A stretch of DNA of 64,000 bases from Streptomyces sp. NBC_01689 (GTDB taxonomy: Bacteria > Actinomycetota > Actinomycetes > Streptomycetales > Streptomycetaceae). The notes under the pieces are model-generated. The model was not told the DNA's origin. It made no database searches and saw only the letters and a list, made by a program, of their open reading frames with translations. Of the stretch, positions 25,245-33,586 are shown piece after piece. Location of the stretch: positions 1,612,001-1,676,000 of the forward strand of contig NZ_CP109592.1 in NCBI RefSeq assembly GCF_036250675.1. The letters are read 5' to 3'. The translations under genes were made by a program, and so were the position numbers. The first letter of the stretch is position 1. Every line of letters starts with the position of its first letter.

Positions 25245-26150
25245 TCAGCCCAGGTAGAGGTCCTTGTGCGCGGCCACGAACTCCTCGACCGACCGGGGCG
25301 GGACCCCCGTCAGGCGTTCGACGTCGCCGGAGGTCCGGTCGTAGCGGTTCTCGTGGTGCAGCCGGGCCATGGTGGCGATGTGCTGTTCGGTGTGCGGCGG
25401 CAGGCCGGCCCGGGAGAGCACCTGGGACCGCCACTGGTCCAGCGGGACGTCCACGTAGGACACGGGACGCCCGAGGGCCCGGGCGAACTCCTCGGCCATC
25501 TCGGCCATGTCGATCGAGCGGGGACCGGTGAGCTCGTAGACGTGGCCGATGTGCGGCGCCGGGTCGAGGAGGACCGTGGCGACCACCCGGGCGACGTCCT
25601 CGACGGCGATGGGCGAGGTGCGACCGGTACCGAAGGGCAGCACGATGGTGCCGTTCTCGCGGATGGTCCGTGCCGGCAGCGCGGTGAAGAGGGGGTTGTC
25701 CAGGAACGAGGTGGGACGGATGTGCACCACGGGCAGGCCCGACCAGTTCAGCACCTGCTCGCCCAGCCAGTGCAGTCGCTGCTGGTTCGACTCGCCGGTG
25801 CTGGTGGCGGTCATCTGCGACACCGTCATCTGCGACATGTCGACCAGCGCGTCCAGCTCCGCGCAGTCACGGGCCACGGTGGCCACCACGGTCGTCGCCA
25901 GCAGGTGGTCCGGCGACACAGGCATCGCGAAGTACATCCTCCCGACGCCTTCCAGCGCGGCGGCGACGGTCTCCGGCCGGGTCAGGTCGCCGACGACGAC
26001 CTCGGCCCCGAGCGCGCGCAGCCCGGCCGCGCGCTCGTCGTCACGGCGGACCAGCACGCGGACGGGGACGTCCTCGGCGCGCAGCCGGTCGAGAACCGCG
26101 CGGCCCACGTCACCGGCGCTGGAGAGGAGAACAAGGTCGTTGGCGGGCAT
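25245..26150 (-). CDS. NmrA-like NAD(P)-binding reductase
   Basis: 301 residues. An N-terminal Rossmann fold (LVLLSSAGDVGRAVLDRL, then VRVLVRRDDE for the adenosine phosphate) and the later VVHIRPTSFLDN and GPRSIDMAEMAEEFARALGR segments place it in the atypical SDR/NmrA-HSCARG group. The first glycine of the GxxGxxG loop is replaced (SSAGDVG). Members act as quinone or nitrogen-redox sensors or as reductases; the substrate is unknown. MSQMTVSQMTATS in the middle is unusual but in frame. Same strand as, and 173 bases before, the amidotransferase-methyltransferase gene. Confidence 0.88.
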   Translation of the reverse strand: MPANDLVLLSSAGDVGRAVLDRLRAEDVPVRVLVRRDDERAAGLRALGAEVVVGDLTRPETVAAALEGVGRMYFAMPVSPDHLLATTVVATVARDCAELDALVDMSQMTVSQMTATSTGESNQQRLHWLGEQVLNWSGLPVVHIRPTSFLDNPLFTALPARTIRENGTIVLPFGTGRTSPIAVEDVARVVATVLLDPAPHIGHVYELTGPRSIDMAEMAEEFARALGRPVSYVDVPLDQWRSQVLSRAGLPPHTEQHIATMARLHHENRYDRTSGDVERLTGVPPRSVEEFVAAHKDLYLG

Positions 26151-26517
26151 CGGTGGGCCTCCTGCTGAGTCGGTGGGAGGGGGTGTCGGTGGACTGGGTG
26201 AGCGAGGGGTCAGCCGGGTGACGGGCCCGGGGCGAACGCGCTGCCTGGCGGGGGCGGGGTCGGCGCAGGGGTGCCGGGTCCGGCCGGCGGCCCTGGGCGG
26301 GCGGTCGAGGCGGGCTTCCGGGCCGGTCCACGGCGACGGTCCCGTGCCACCGCGTCTCCGGGTCCGAGGGCCCGCGCCTCCGCCCCTCCCAATCTATGGA
26401 GGCCCGAGCGCCCCCGCTTGCCGGGCCGTCCGCGCTCCTGCCCCCTCACACGCCCGCGTCCGTGACGCGTTCCGGGCGCGGCGACGGAGGAACGGAGCGT
26501 GGCCGGAGCGACGGCGC
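26151..26517. other. Intergenic region, nothing recognised
   Basis: 367 bases between the 3' end of the YhgE-like gene and the start of the NmrA-like gene, both on the minus strand. It should contain the NmrA-like promoter, but I can point to no convincing boxes, hairpin or small gene. Confidence 0.4.
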
Positions 26518-27555
26518 TCAGGCGGTGCCCCGGGCGCGCCGCCGCGTCAGACGGGGTCGCAGGGCCAGCAGGAACGCGGCGACGCAGGCCCACAGGGCGA
26601 GCGTGATCACCGGACCCGCCACGTGCGCGCCCTCGAAATAGCTCAGATCGGTGACGGCGCGGACGGCGGCGCCCGGCGGCAGGAGGGCCGAGACGGCCCG
26701 GGCCGCGGCGGGCAGCAGATCCGGCCCGATGGTGGCACCGCTGGTGGCGTTGCCGACGGTGAGGAGCAGAAGGGTCGCGACGGGGACCCCCACGGGGCCG
26801 AGGTAGGTGCCCAGCAGTTTGGTGGTGAAGGACGCCGCGGCGGCCAGCAGGGTGAGGGTGAGGATCAGAGGGGCGACCGGGGCGGGGACCGCTCCCATGA
26901 GGGGGCCCGCGATGATCGCGGCGAGCGTGCCGATGGCCACCGAGGCGCCGGCCAGCAGCCAGAACCGGTGGCGCAGGTGCAGGAGGTTCGCCAGTCCGAG
27001 CGCGTTCGAGCCGAGGACGAACCCGGCCAGGGTCACTCCGAAGGCCATGTAGAAACCGGCCAGGCCCCTGGTGTCGAAGTGGGCGAGCGGTACCACGTCC
27101 TCGGTGGTGACGTGCTTGCCCGCTCCCTGGGCGTACGCGCTCACGAGCGTCTTCACGGCCGACGTGGTGGACGTGCCGTCGGCGCCGGCGATCTCCAGAC
27201 GCAGGCCGTCCGGGCCGTCCGCGCTCAGCGCGGCGACGGCGTCATGGCCCTCCACCGTCTGGCGTGCGACGCGGGCGTCCGCCGCCGGACGCACCTCGAC
27301 GGTGTCGCCGAGGGCCGCGCGTATCGCCCCGGGCGGGACAGGCGCGGCGACGGCGACGGGCAACCGGTGGGGCCGAGGATCGCGCTGCAGGCCGACGTAG
27401 CAGGAGATGAAGGCCGCGACGACGACCAGGGAGATCACGGCCGGCTGCAGCCACGTCCGCACCGGAGGACGGACAGGGCGCGGCGGCCGGGACGGCTCGG
27501 TCACTGCCGGACGGGTCTGCTCACGCTCGGGCGCGGCTCCGACGGGGGATTCCAT
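26518..27555 (-). CDS. YhgE/Pip-like multispanning membrane protein (ABC-2 type fold)
   Basis: 345 residues from the ATG at 27555; the frame is open upstream but those codons cross the MarR operator. One helix near the N-terminus (about 37-56) is followed by an extracytoplasmic domain of ~110 residues and five further helices, the layout of YhgE/Pip and ABC-2-type permeases. No ATPase is adjacent. It may be a drug- or lipid-related export component. It is divergent from a MarR regulator with a palindromic operator between them, so its expression is probably ligand-induced. Confidence 0.75.
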   Translation of the reverse strand: MESPVGAAPEREQTRPAVTEPSRPPRPVRPPVRTWLQPAVISLVVVAAFISCYVGLQRDPRPHRLPVAVAAPVPPGAIRAALGDTVEVRPAADARVARQTVEGHDAVAALSADGPDGLRLEIAGADGTSTTSAVKTLVSAYAQGAGKHVTTEDVVPLAHFDTRGLAGFYMAFGVTLAGFVLGSNALGLANLLHLRHRFWLLAGASVAIGTLAAIIAGPLMGAVPAPVAPLILTLTLLAAAASFTTKLLGTYLGPVGVPVATLLLLTVGNATSGATIGPDLLPAAARAVSALLPPGAAVRAVTDLSYFEGAHVAGPVITLALWACVAAFLLALRPRLTRRRARGTA

Positions 27556-27619
27556 GGCGGGGCTTTCTGGGGAGAGGGCGCGGGAACGGAGCAGGCGGAC
27601 AGGCACGCCCCATCGATCG

Positions 27620-27639
27620 TTAGGAGCATATACTCCTAA
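27620..27639. promoter_or_regulatory. MarR-type operator palindrome
   Basis: TTAGGAG-CATATA-CTCCTAA: 7-base perfect arms around an ATAT core, 18 of 20 positions symmetrical and AT-rich against a GC-rich background. It lies between the divergent membrane protein and marR genes, where MarR dimers classically bind. Confidence 0.7.
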
Positions 27640-27703
27640 TGTGGGGACGGCAAGTCCGCGCGGCGGGGGCCACCCCGCCCCCGGCCCCCGCGGGCCGCCC
27701 GAC

Positions 27704-27751
27704 AGGCATGAGCAGTATGACCGGCATGAGCAGCATGACCGGCATGACCGG
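27704..27751. repeat. 18-bp direct repeats in the marR leader
   Basis: ATGAGCAGYATGACCGGC occurs twice in tandem (about 27708-27743), followed by a shortened copy (ATGACCGGC). The array ends about 30 bases before the marR ribosome-binding site. Confidence 0.7.
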
Positions 27752-27793
27752 CAGCACCTGCTCGTACGATGGGCGGGAGCCCAGGAGGAGACG

Positions 27794-28246
27794 ATGACCG
27801 GTACGTCGACGAGCGCCGCCGACCAGTGCAACAACCTGGCCCTGCGCAAGGCGGCCCGCTATCTCGGGGCGACGTACGACAGGGCGCTGGCCCCCGTCGG
27901 TCTGCGCTCCACGCAGTTCAGCATCCTCCAGCGACTGGGCACGCTCGGCGAGATGACCATCACCAGCCTCGCCGACACGATCGCCATGGACCGTACGACG
28001 ATGGCGTCGAACCTCAAACCACTCGCGCGGGAGGGCCTGGTGACCGTCGAGACGTCGGCGACCGACCGCCGCGCCCGGATCGCCTCCATCACCCCGGAGG
28101 GCCGCGCCCGGCTGAAGGCCGCGATCCCGCTGTGGAAGGCCGTGCAGGACCGGTTCGAGGAGAAGTTCGGCAGCGACGAGGCGGCCGGTCTGCGCAGATC
28201 GCTCAAGGCCGTTCTCGACACCGGTTTCCAGCCCTGGGCCGAATAG
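27794..28246 (+). CDS. MarR-family transcriptional regulator
   Basis: 150 residues, standard for the family. The winged helix-turn-helix spans about 35-105 (MTITSLADTIAMDRTTMASNLKPLAREGLV, then DRRARIASITPEGRARL for the wing). The start is fixed by AGGAGGAG three bases upstream. It is divergent from the YhgE-like membrane protein and should bind the palindrome at 27620-27639 to repress that gene and itself until a small molecule binds; this is inference from the layout. Confidence 0.93.
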   Translation: MTGTSTSAADQCNNLALRKAARYLGATYDRALAPVGLRSTQFSILQRLGTLGEMTITSLADTIAMDRTTMASNLKPLAREGLVTVETSATDRRARIASITPEGRARLKAAIPLWKAVQDRFEEKFGSDEAAGLRRSLKAVLDTGFQPWAE

Positions 28247-28565
28247 CCCACCGGATCCCGGCGACCGGACCGCCCACCGGGACCACGGACACCCCGGGGG
28301 CGGGCCGGGTCCGCCCTTCGTTCTCGACGACTCGAAGAGAGGCGCCGCCGCGCGCCGCCGGCGCGGACATCACCCGGGCTGACACCATCGGCCCCGCGTT
28401 CCCCTGCGGTGCCGCGGGCCCGGCGCGGCCCCCGATCACGATCGTGCTCACCCGCGTCGGAGCACGGCCCGGCCCAGGACAGGCCGAAGGCCGGTGCGCG
28501 CCCACGCACGCACCGGCCCGACGCACACCGGGCGACGCCCGGCATCATGCCCTGCCCGAAGGGCG
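28247..28565. other. Convergent intergenic region, nothing recognised
   Basis: 319 bases between the 3' ends of marR (plus) and the lamin-tail gene (minus). GC-rich short inverted repeats occur but none is long enough to call as a terminator. No gene seen. Confidence 0.4.
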
Positions 28566-29261
28566 TCAGGCACGCCGGTGCGGCCCCTGGTGACCGTGGC
28601 CGTTGTGGCCACCGGGACCCTGCTGACCGTGACCGATGTGACCACCGGGACCCTGCTGACCGTGACCGATGTGACCACCGGGACCCTGCTGACCGTGACC
28701 GTGGTGACCGCCCGGAGCCTGGTGTCCGTGACCGTGGTGACCACTGGGGACACCGTGTCCGTGACCGTGGTGTCCGGGCACCTCGTGCCCACGGCCGCCG
28801 TGCCCACGGCCCCAGCTCACGACGTCGACGACACGACGGTGGTCGTTGCGCAGCGTCGCGGTGTCGGAGCGGTTGTCCCACGCGTAGCTACGGCGGTCCT
28901 GGTACACGTCCCGGCCGGCGTCACGCCCCACACCCGTGTGGACCCGCACCGTCTCGCGGCCACCCAGACGCAGGTGGAACACGTACGCGCGACCGTCACG
29001 CCCCGCCAGCGTCCACCCGTTCAGGTTCACGCCGTGCCGCCCCGTGTTCGTCACCTCCACCCACTCCTTGTTCAGCGACCAGTTGCTCCCCGAGTCCCAG
29101 CCCGGAGAGTCGTACTGCACCTGGCTGATCTGCACCTGCGCACGAGACGGAAAACGCCCCTGGTCCGCCGAGGCCGGCAGCGCCGCCACACCCACCACCA
29201 CACCGGCAGCCACCGCAGCCGCAGCAACGCGACGAACCATCACAGACCGCGAAACAGACAC
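28566..29261 (-). CDS. Secreted lamin-tail-domain protein with Gly/His-rich tail
   Basis: 231 residues from a GTG after AGGGGG. The signal peptide (to about ASA-DQ, residue 33) precedes a lamin-tail domain (about 40-150): ISQVQYDSPG, NKEWVEVTNTG, LNGWTLAG, VVDVVSWG. The last ~80 residues are a GHGQQGPGGHI-type repeat with about 25 His, a plausible metal-binding or mineral-binding tail. Lamin-tail domains in bacteria occur in exported nucleases and adhesins; no enzyme domain is fused here. The tail is encoded by the 33-bp repeats at 28615-28713. Confidence 0.85.
   Translation of the reverse strand: MSVSRSVMVRRVAAAAVAAGVVVGVAALPASADQGRFPSRAQVQISQVQYDSPGWDSGSNWSLNKEWVEVTNTGRHGVNLNGWTLAGRDGRAYVFHLRLGGRETVRVHTGVGRDAGRDVYQDRRSYAWDNRSDTATLRNDHRRVVDVVSWGRGHGGRGHEVPGHHGHGHGVPSGHHGHGHQAPGGHHGHGQQGPGGHIGHGQQGPGGHIGHGQQGPGGHNGHGHQGPHRRA
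28615..28713. repeat. 33-bp tandem repeat encoding the Gly/His tail
   Basis: Two identical 33-base units (28615-28647, 28648-28680) and a third that diverges after 20 bases; further degenerate units continue on the 3' side. Each encodes 11 residues (GHGQQGPGGHI), so unit gain or loss keeps frame. Confidence 0.85.
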
Positions 29262-29729
29262 GAACGCCCCCTACAGGGAACAGGCGGACCGCACCAGAGG
29301 ATCCGCGAGTACAAGTCCCGGCCCGTTGGCCGAGAACCACACCCTCCCGCCCTCTCGCATCACCCGTGCACAGCAACCGCACAGCATTACCGACCGACGA
29401 CATCACCGTGACCCTCGGCTGCATTCTGCATGTATCGCCCAGTTCTCCACATTGACGCTACAAGCCCTTAAAACACGGGACTTCATCGTAAACGCCACCC
29501 TTTACGCCACCCCACCCTTCACCCGAAAGTGAGTAACACCCCGACCGCGCCGCGGACCGTGGATCAGGCCTGTCCGCCCCGCCGGGCGGAGGCCGTCCAC
29601 GCGAGGGCGGATTTGGTATGGACCTCCGCGCGATCGGTCGCTAGCCTCGGCGTCGCACATCTCTGAGAGCGCTCTCAGCCTGCCCTTCCGCTCCACTCCC
29701 CCATGACGGAACGACGAAAGGCAACTCCC
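29262..29729. other. AT-richer intergenic region upstream of the S1 protease
   Basis: 468 bases between divergent secreted-protein genes. Notable content: an inverted repeat CGTAAA-N8-TTTACG (29487-29506) within a direct repeat of CGCCACCC, and the 16-bp palindrome at 29663-29678. TTGACG at 29452-29457 resembles a -35 but no -10 follows at the right distance. No gene seen. Confidence 0.4.
29663..29678. promoter_or_regulatory. LacI-family-like operator CTGAGAGCGCTCTCAG
   Basis: Perfect 16-bp palindrome with a central CG, matching the general form of Streptomyces LacI-family (CebR-like) operators such as TGGGAGCGCTCCCA. It lies 52 bases before the protease start, in the position of a promoter or just downstream of one. 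Confidence 0.6.
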
Positions 29730-30893
29730 TTGAGACGCACTACAGTTCTGCGCGCCGGCCTGTCCGCTGCGCTGCTCCTGAGCACCGTGGCCGCGGGTCT
29801 CGGCACCCAGGCTTCGGCCTCCGACACCTCCGTGGGCGCGCCCCCCTCCGCGCCCACGGCCCAGGCGTCGTCGGCTCTGATCACCGCCATGCAGCGGGAC
29901 TTGGGCCTGTCCCAGGACCAGGCCACCGCACGGCTGAAGGCCGAGACGGCCGCGCGGGCGGTGGACCGCGCGGCCAGGCGGGCCGCGGGTCACGCGTACG
30001 GCGGCTCCTGGTTCGAGGCGAAGACCGGGAAGCTCACCGTGGCCGTCGCCGACAGATCCGTACGGAACGCCGTCGCCGCGACGGGGGCCGAGGTCACCCT
30101 CGTCCGGCACGACGAGCGGCAGCTCGACGCCGCCCTGAAGCGGATCGACGCCCTCGACGCACCGGCCGGCGTGAGCAGTTGGCACGTCGACGCGAAGAAC
30201 AACTCGGTCGTCGTCGACGTGGTCTCCGCGCACCGCGACGACAACGATGTCCGCGCCTTCCTGGACCGGGCCCGCAGGAGTGGTCCGGTGACCGTCGAGG
30301 AGACGCGGCAGAGACCGCGTACCTTCGCCGCGGGAACGGTGGGCGGCGACCCGTACTACACGGGCAACGTCCGTTGTTCCATCGGCTTCTCGGTGTACGG
30401 CGGTTTCGTCACCGCGGGCCACTGCGCACAGCCGGGAGCCGGTGTCAGCGGCTGGGACGGCAGCTACATCGGCAACTTCCAGGGGTCGTCCTTCCCCGAC
30501 AACGACTACGCCTGGGTCAACGTGGGCAGCGGATGGTGGACCGTCCCGGTCGTGCTGGGCTGGGGAACCGTCTCCGACCAGCTCGTCCGTGGGTCCGCGG
30601 AGGCTCCCGTCGGCGCCTCCATCTGCCGGTCGGGGTCCACGTCGCACTGGCACTGCGGGACCGTGCTCGCGAAGAACGAGACCGTCAACTACAGCCAGGG
30701 CGCGGTGCACCAGATGACGAAGACCAGTGTCTGCGCCGAACCGGGCGACTCCGGCGGCTCGTTCATCAGCGGCGACCAGGCCCAGGGTGTCACCTCGGGC
30801 GGCTGGGGCAACTGCGGCAGCGGCGGTGAGACCTGGTACCAGCCGGTCAACGAGATCCTCGGCCGGTACGGGCTGACGCTGCACACCGCCTGA
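29730..30893 (+). CDS. Secreted S1-family serine protease with alpha-lytic-type propeptide
   Basis: 387 residues from a TTG. Signal peptide (to about QASA, residue 30), then an alpha-lytic-protease-type propeptide (to about residue 200) that acts as folding chaperone in the family, then a chymotrypsin-fold domain. The triad is visible: His in FVTAGHC, Asp in PDNDYAW, Ser in PGDSGGS. Cys in RCSIG/GHCAQ and CRSG/WHCG plus CAEPG/NCGSG would form three disulfides. It resembles streptogrisins. The TTG is preferred because AAAGG lies eight bases upstream; an ATG at 29703 has no ribosome site. A terminator follows. Confidence 0.9.
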   Translation: MRRTTVLRAGLSAALLLSTVAAGLGTQASASDTSVGAPPSAPTAQASSALITAMQRDLGLSQDQATARLKAETAARAVDRAARRAAGHAYGGSWFEAKTGKLTVAVADRSVRNAVAATGAEVTLVRHDERQLDAALKRIDALDAPAGVSSWHVDAKNNSVVVDVVSAHRDDNDVRAFLDRARRSGPVTVEETRQRPRTFAAGTVGGDPYYTGNVRCSIGFSVYGGFVTAGHCAQPGAGVSGWDGSYIGNFQGSSFPDNDYAWVNVGSGWWTVPVVLGWGTVSDQLVRGSAEAPVGASICRSGSTSHWHCGTVLAKNETVNYSQGAVHQMTKTSVCAEPGDSGGSFISGDQAQGVTSGGWGNCGSGGETWYQPVNEILGRYGLTLHTA

Positions 30894-30908
30894 CCGGGAC
30901 CGTTCGTC

Positions 30909-30961
30909 CCCCCGCACACCGTACCGGCGCGCGGTCCCGGCCTCGGTACGGTGTGCGGGGG
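30909..30961 (+). terminator. Terminator of the S1 protease gene
   Basis: Perfect 18-base arms (30909-30926 and 30944-30961) with a 17-base loop, starting 15 bases after the stop codon. It is the longest interrupted stem of the window. Confidence 0.75.
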
Positions 30962-31035
30962 AGATCGAACACGGCTCCGCACGGCATGCAGTACGGTGTT
31001 AAACCGTCAAGGCGGTCGGTCTCGGGGAGGGCGCT

Positions 31036-32040
31036 GTGTCGCTTGAGGCGGCAGGGGTGTCGGTGACCGAGGAGTTCGTCTACCGCCACCTGGTGACGAC
31101 GGGCCGGGCCTCGGCGCGGGACGTCGCCGAACGCACCGGTCTGAGCCACGCGGAGGCCGAGCAGGCGCTCGAAGCGCTCTCGGCCAAGGGCATGGCCAGC
31201 CACACGGACGTGCTCCCCCGCACCTTCCAGGCCACCCCGCCCGACGTCGCGCTGATGCCACGGCTCAAGCGGAACGCCGACGCGCTGGACCTCGCCAGGG
31301 CGGAGGCCACCAGTCTGCTGCAGGCCTACCGCGACACGATGCGCAGGCAGGACGCCAGCGAACTGATCGAGGTCATCATCGGGGCCGAGGCGCTGCGCCA
31401 GCATCTGCGCCACATCCAGGCGAGCGTGCAGGACGAGATGCTCTGGTTCTGCAAGGCCCAGTACGTGGCGATGCCGTCGGGCAGCAACAGCTCGGAGTTC
31501 GAGGCACTGGCGCGAGGGGTGCGCTACCGGGTCCTGTACGAGAAGGCCTTCTTCGACGACGCGGGCGCCGTGGACAACGTGGTGGCCGGGGTGCGGGCCG
31601 GGGAGGTCGCACGCGCGGTCCCCCATCTGCCGCTGCGCCTGGCCGTCGCGGACCGCGCGATCGCGGTCTGCCCGCTCGTGCCGGGCGGCCCGCAGGGCAG
31701 CCCCGACGAGCCGACCGCCGCGCTGGTACGGGACAGCAATCTGCTGGCCGCTCTCATCGCGCTGTTCGAACGCTACTGGGAGGACGCCGTCCCGCTGGAC
31801 GTCGACGACGCGGGCGCGGTGGCCGGCACGGACGGTGTCGGCGCGGCCGACCCGCTCTCGGCCACGGACCGGCGGCTGTTGTCCCTCCTCGTGGCCGGTG
31901 TCGCCGACAAGGCGATCGCCACGCAGATGGGTCTGAGCCGCCGTACCGTGCAGCGTCACATCCAGCACATGATGGAACTCGCCGGCGCGGCCACCCGGAT
32001 GCAGCTCGCCTGGCAGGCGGCACGCCGGGGATGGCTCTGA
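31036..32040 (+). CDS. TrmB-like/LuxR-type transcriptional regulator
   Basis: 334 residues from a GTG preceded by GGGGAGG. Residues ~10-60 are a TrmB/MarR-like winged helix (ASARDVAERTGLSHAEAEQALEALSAKG). The middle part (about 95-245) resembles the phospholipase-D-like sensor region of TrmB proteins. The C-terminus (about 275-330) is a LuxR-type helix-turn-helix (LSATDRRLLSLLVAGVADKA, then GLSRRTVQRHIQHMM). Two DNA-binding domains in one chain are characteristic of this Streptomyces group, some of which act in secondary metabolism; no target can be assigned here. Convergent with the acyl-CoA ligase, 10 bases apart. Confidence 0.85.
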   Translation: MSLEAAGVSVTEEFVYRHLVTTGRASARDVAERTGLSHAEAEQALEALSAKGMASHTDVLPRTFQATPPDVALMPRLKRNADALDLARAEATSLLQAYRDTMRRQDASELIEVIIGAEALRQHLRHIQASVQDEMLWFCKAQYVAMPSGSNSSEFEALARGVRYRVLYEKAFFDDAGAVDNVVAGVRAGEVARAVPHLPLRLAVADRAIAVCPLVPGGPQGSPDEPTAALVRDSNLLAALIALFERYWEDAVPLDVDDAGAVAGTDGVGAADPLSATDRRLLSLLVAGVADKAIATQMGLSRRTVQRHIQHMMELAGAATRMQLAWQAARRGWL

Positions 32041-32050
32041 GGGAGACCGG

Positions 32051-33586
32051 TCAGTCGACTCCCCGGCCGTGACCTTCCCAGTAGCGCTCACGGAGTCTGT
32101 ACTTCTGGAGTTTGCCGGTCGCCGTCCGGGCCAGCCGGTCCCGGAACTCGACGGAGGTCGGCGCCTTGAACCCGGCGAGGCGCTCCTTGCTGTACCGGAC
32201 CAGTTCGTCCTCCGTCACCTCGGCCCCGGGCGCGAGGACCACCAGTGCCTTCACCGTCTCGCCCCACTTCTCGTGCGGCACGCCGATCACGGCGACCTCG
32301 GCGACCGCCGGGTGGCTGAAGAGCACGTCCTCCACCTCGATCGAGGACACGTTCTCACCACCGGTGATGATCACGTCCTTCTTGCGGTCGCTGATGGTCA
32401 GGTGGCCGTACTCGCCGAGCGATCCGCCGTCCCCGGTGTGGAACCAGCCGTCGGACAGCGCGCGGGCGGTCTCCTCGGGCTGATCCCAGTAGCCCTCCAG
32501 CACCACGTTCGAGCGGGCGAGGATCTCTCCCTCCTCGTCGGTGCGCAGGGTGACGCCGAGCGCGGGGGCGCCGGCCCGGACCAGGTGCTCCGCGCGCGCC
32601 TGCGTGTCCAGTCCGTCCCACTCGGCGCGGGCGCGGTTGACCGTGAGCAGGGGCGAGGTCTCGGTGAGGCCGTAGATCTGGATGAACTCCCAGCCCAGTT
32701 CGGACTCGACGCGGGCGACGGTCCGGGTGGGCGGCGGGGCACCGGCGACGATGATCCGTACCCGGTCCCGGCCGGGGATCGCGCCCTCCCAGGAACGGGC
32801 CGCGTCGAGCACCGCGTTGACGACCGCGGGGGCCGCGCACATGACCGTCACGCCGTGCTCCGCGACCCGGCGCAGGATCTCGGCGCCGTCGACCTTGCGC
32901 AGGACGACCTGCCGTACGCCGAGGGCCGACATCGCGAACGGCATGCCCCAGCCGTTGGCATGGAACATCGGAAGCGTGTGCAGGTAGACGTCGCGGTCCG
33001 TGACCCCCGCGTGCAGGGCGAAGGTCACCGCGTTCACCCAGATGTTGCGATGGGTGATCTGGACGCCCTTGGGGCGGGCGGTCGTGCCGCTGGTGTAGTT
33101 GATGGTCGCGGTGGCGTTCTCGTCGGGCCGCCAGGGCGCCGGTTCGGTGCCGAACCGGTACAGCTCCGCGTCGCTGGCCGCCCCCATCGTGAACCGGTGC
33201 TTGGCCGTGATCCCGGCCAGCCGGTCGGTCAGTTCGGGGTCGACGAGGACGACGCTCGCCCCCGAGTGGTCGACGATGTAGTTCACCTCGCCCGCGGTCA
33301 GCCGGAAGTTGACCGGTACCAGGACCCGCCCGTGACCGCTGACGCCGAAGAAGGCGGTGAGCAGCCGCGCGCTGTTGGGGGAGACCACCGCCACCCGCGC
33401 GCCGTGCGGCACGCCGAGCGCGTCGAGACCTGCGGCCTGGGCGCGCGCCAGCTCGCCGATCCGCCGGTACGTCAGCCCGTCCCAGGGATCGGCCGGCTGC
33501 TCCGGTTCGTCTACGACGCCGATCCGGTCGGCGTACACGGTCGTGGCGCGGTCCAGAAAATCACGGGCCCCGAACGGGACGATCAT
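32051..33586 (-). CDS. AMP-dependent acyl-CoA synthetase
   Basis: 511 residues. Activates a carboxylic acid to an acyl-adenylate and transfers it to CoA. ANL-family motifs: P-loop YTSGTTARPKGVQITHRN, A5-like YGLTETSP, A7/A8 GWFHTGD and SDRKKDVIITGGENVSS, and the catalytic Lys near the C-terminus in RTATGKLQKY. The length suits medium- or fatty-acid ligases. The start is one of two adjacent ATGs; the second (33586) is better placed behind GGGAGG. Cytoplasmic, monocistronic. The acid substrate is not indicated by neighbours. Confidence 0.92.
   Translation of the reverse strand: MIVPFGARDFLDRATTVYADRIGVVDEPEQPADPWDGLTYRRIGELARAQAAGLDALGVPHGARVAVVSPNSARLLTAFFGVSGHGRVLVPVNFRLTAGEVNYIVDHSGASVVLVDPELTDRLAGITAKHRFTMGAASDAELYRFGTEPAPWRPDENATATINYTSGTTARPKGVQITHRNIWVNAVTFALHAGVTDRDVYLHTLPMFHANGWGMPFAMSALGVRQVVLRKVDGAEILRRVAEHGVTVMCAAPAVVNAVLDAARSWEGAIPGRDRVRIIVAGAPPPTRTVARVESELGWEFIQIYGLTETSPLLTVNRARAEWDGLDTQARAEHLVRAGAPALGVTLRTDEEGEILARSNVVLEGYWDQPEETARALSDGWFHTGDGGSLGEYGHLTISDRKKDVIITGGENVSSIEVEDVLFSHPAVAEVAVIGVPHEKWGETVKALVVLAPGAEVTEDELVRYSKERLAGFKAPTSVEFRDRLARTATGKLQKYRLRERYWEGHGRGVD

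Noticed and set aside
29502..30917. Antisense frame over the S1 protease
   Set aside because: Shadow composition; the sense frame has the complete serine protease triad.
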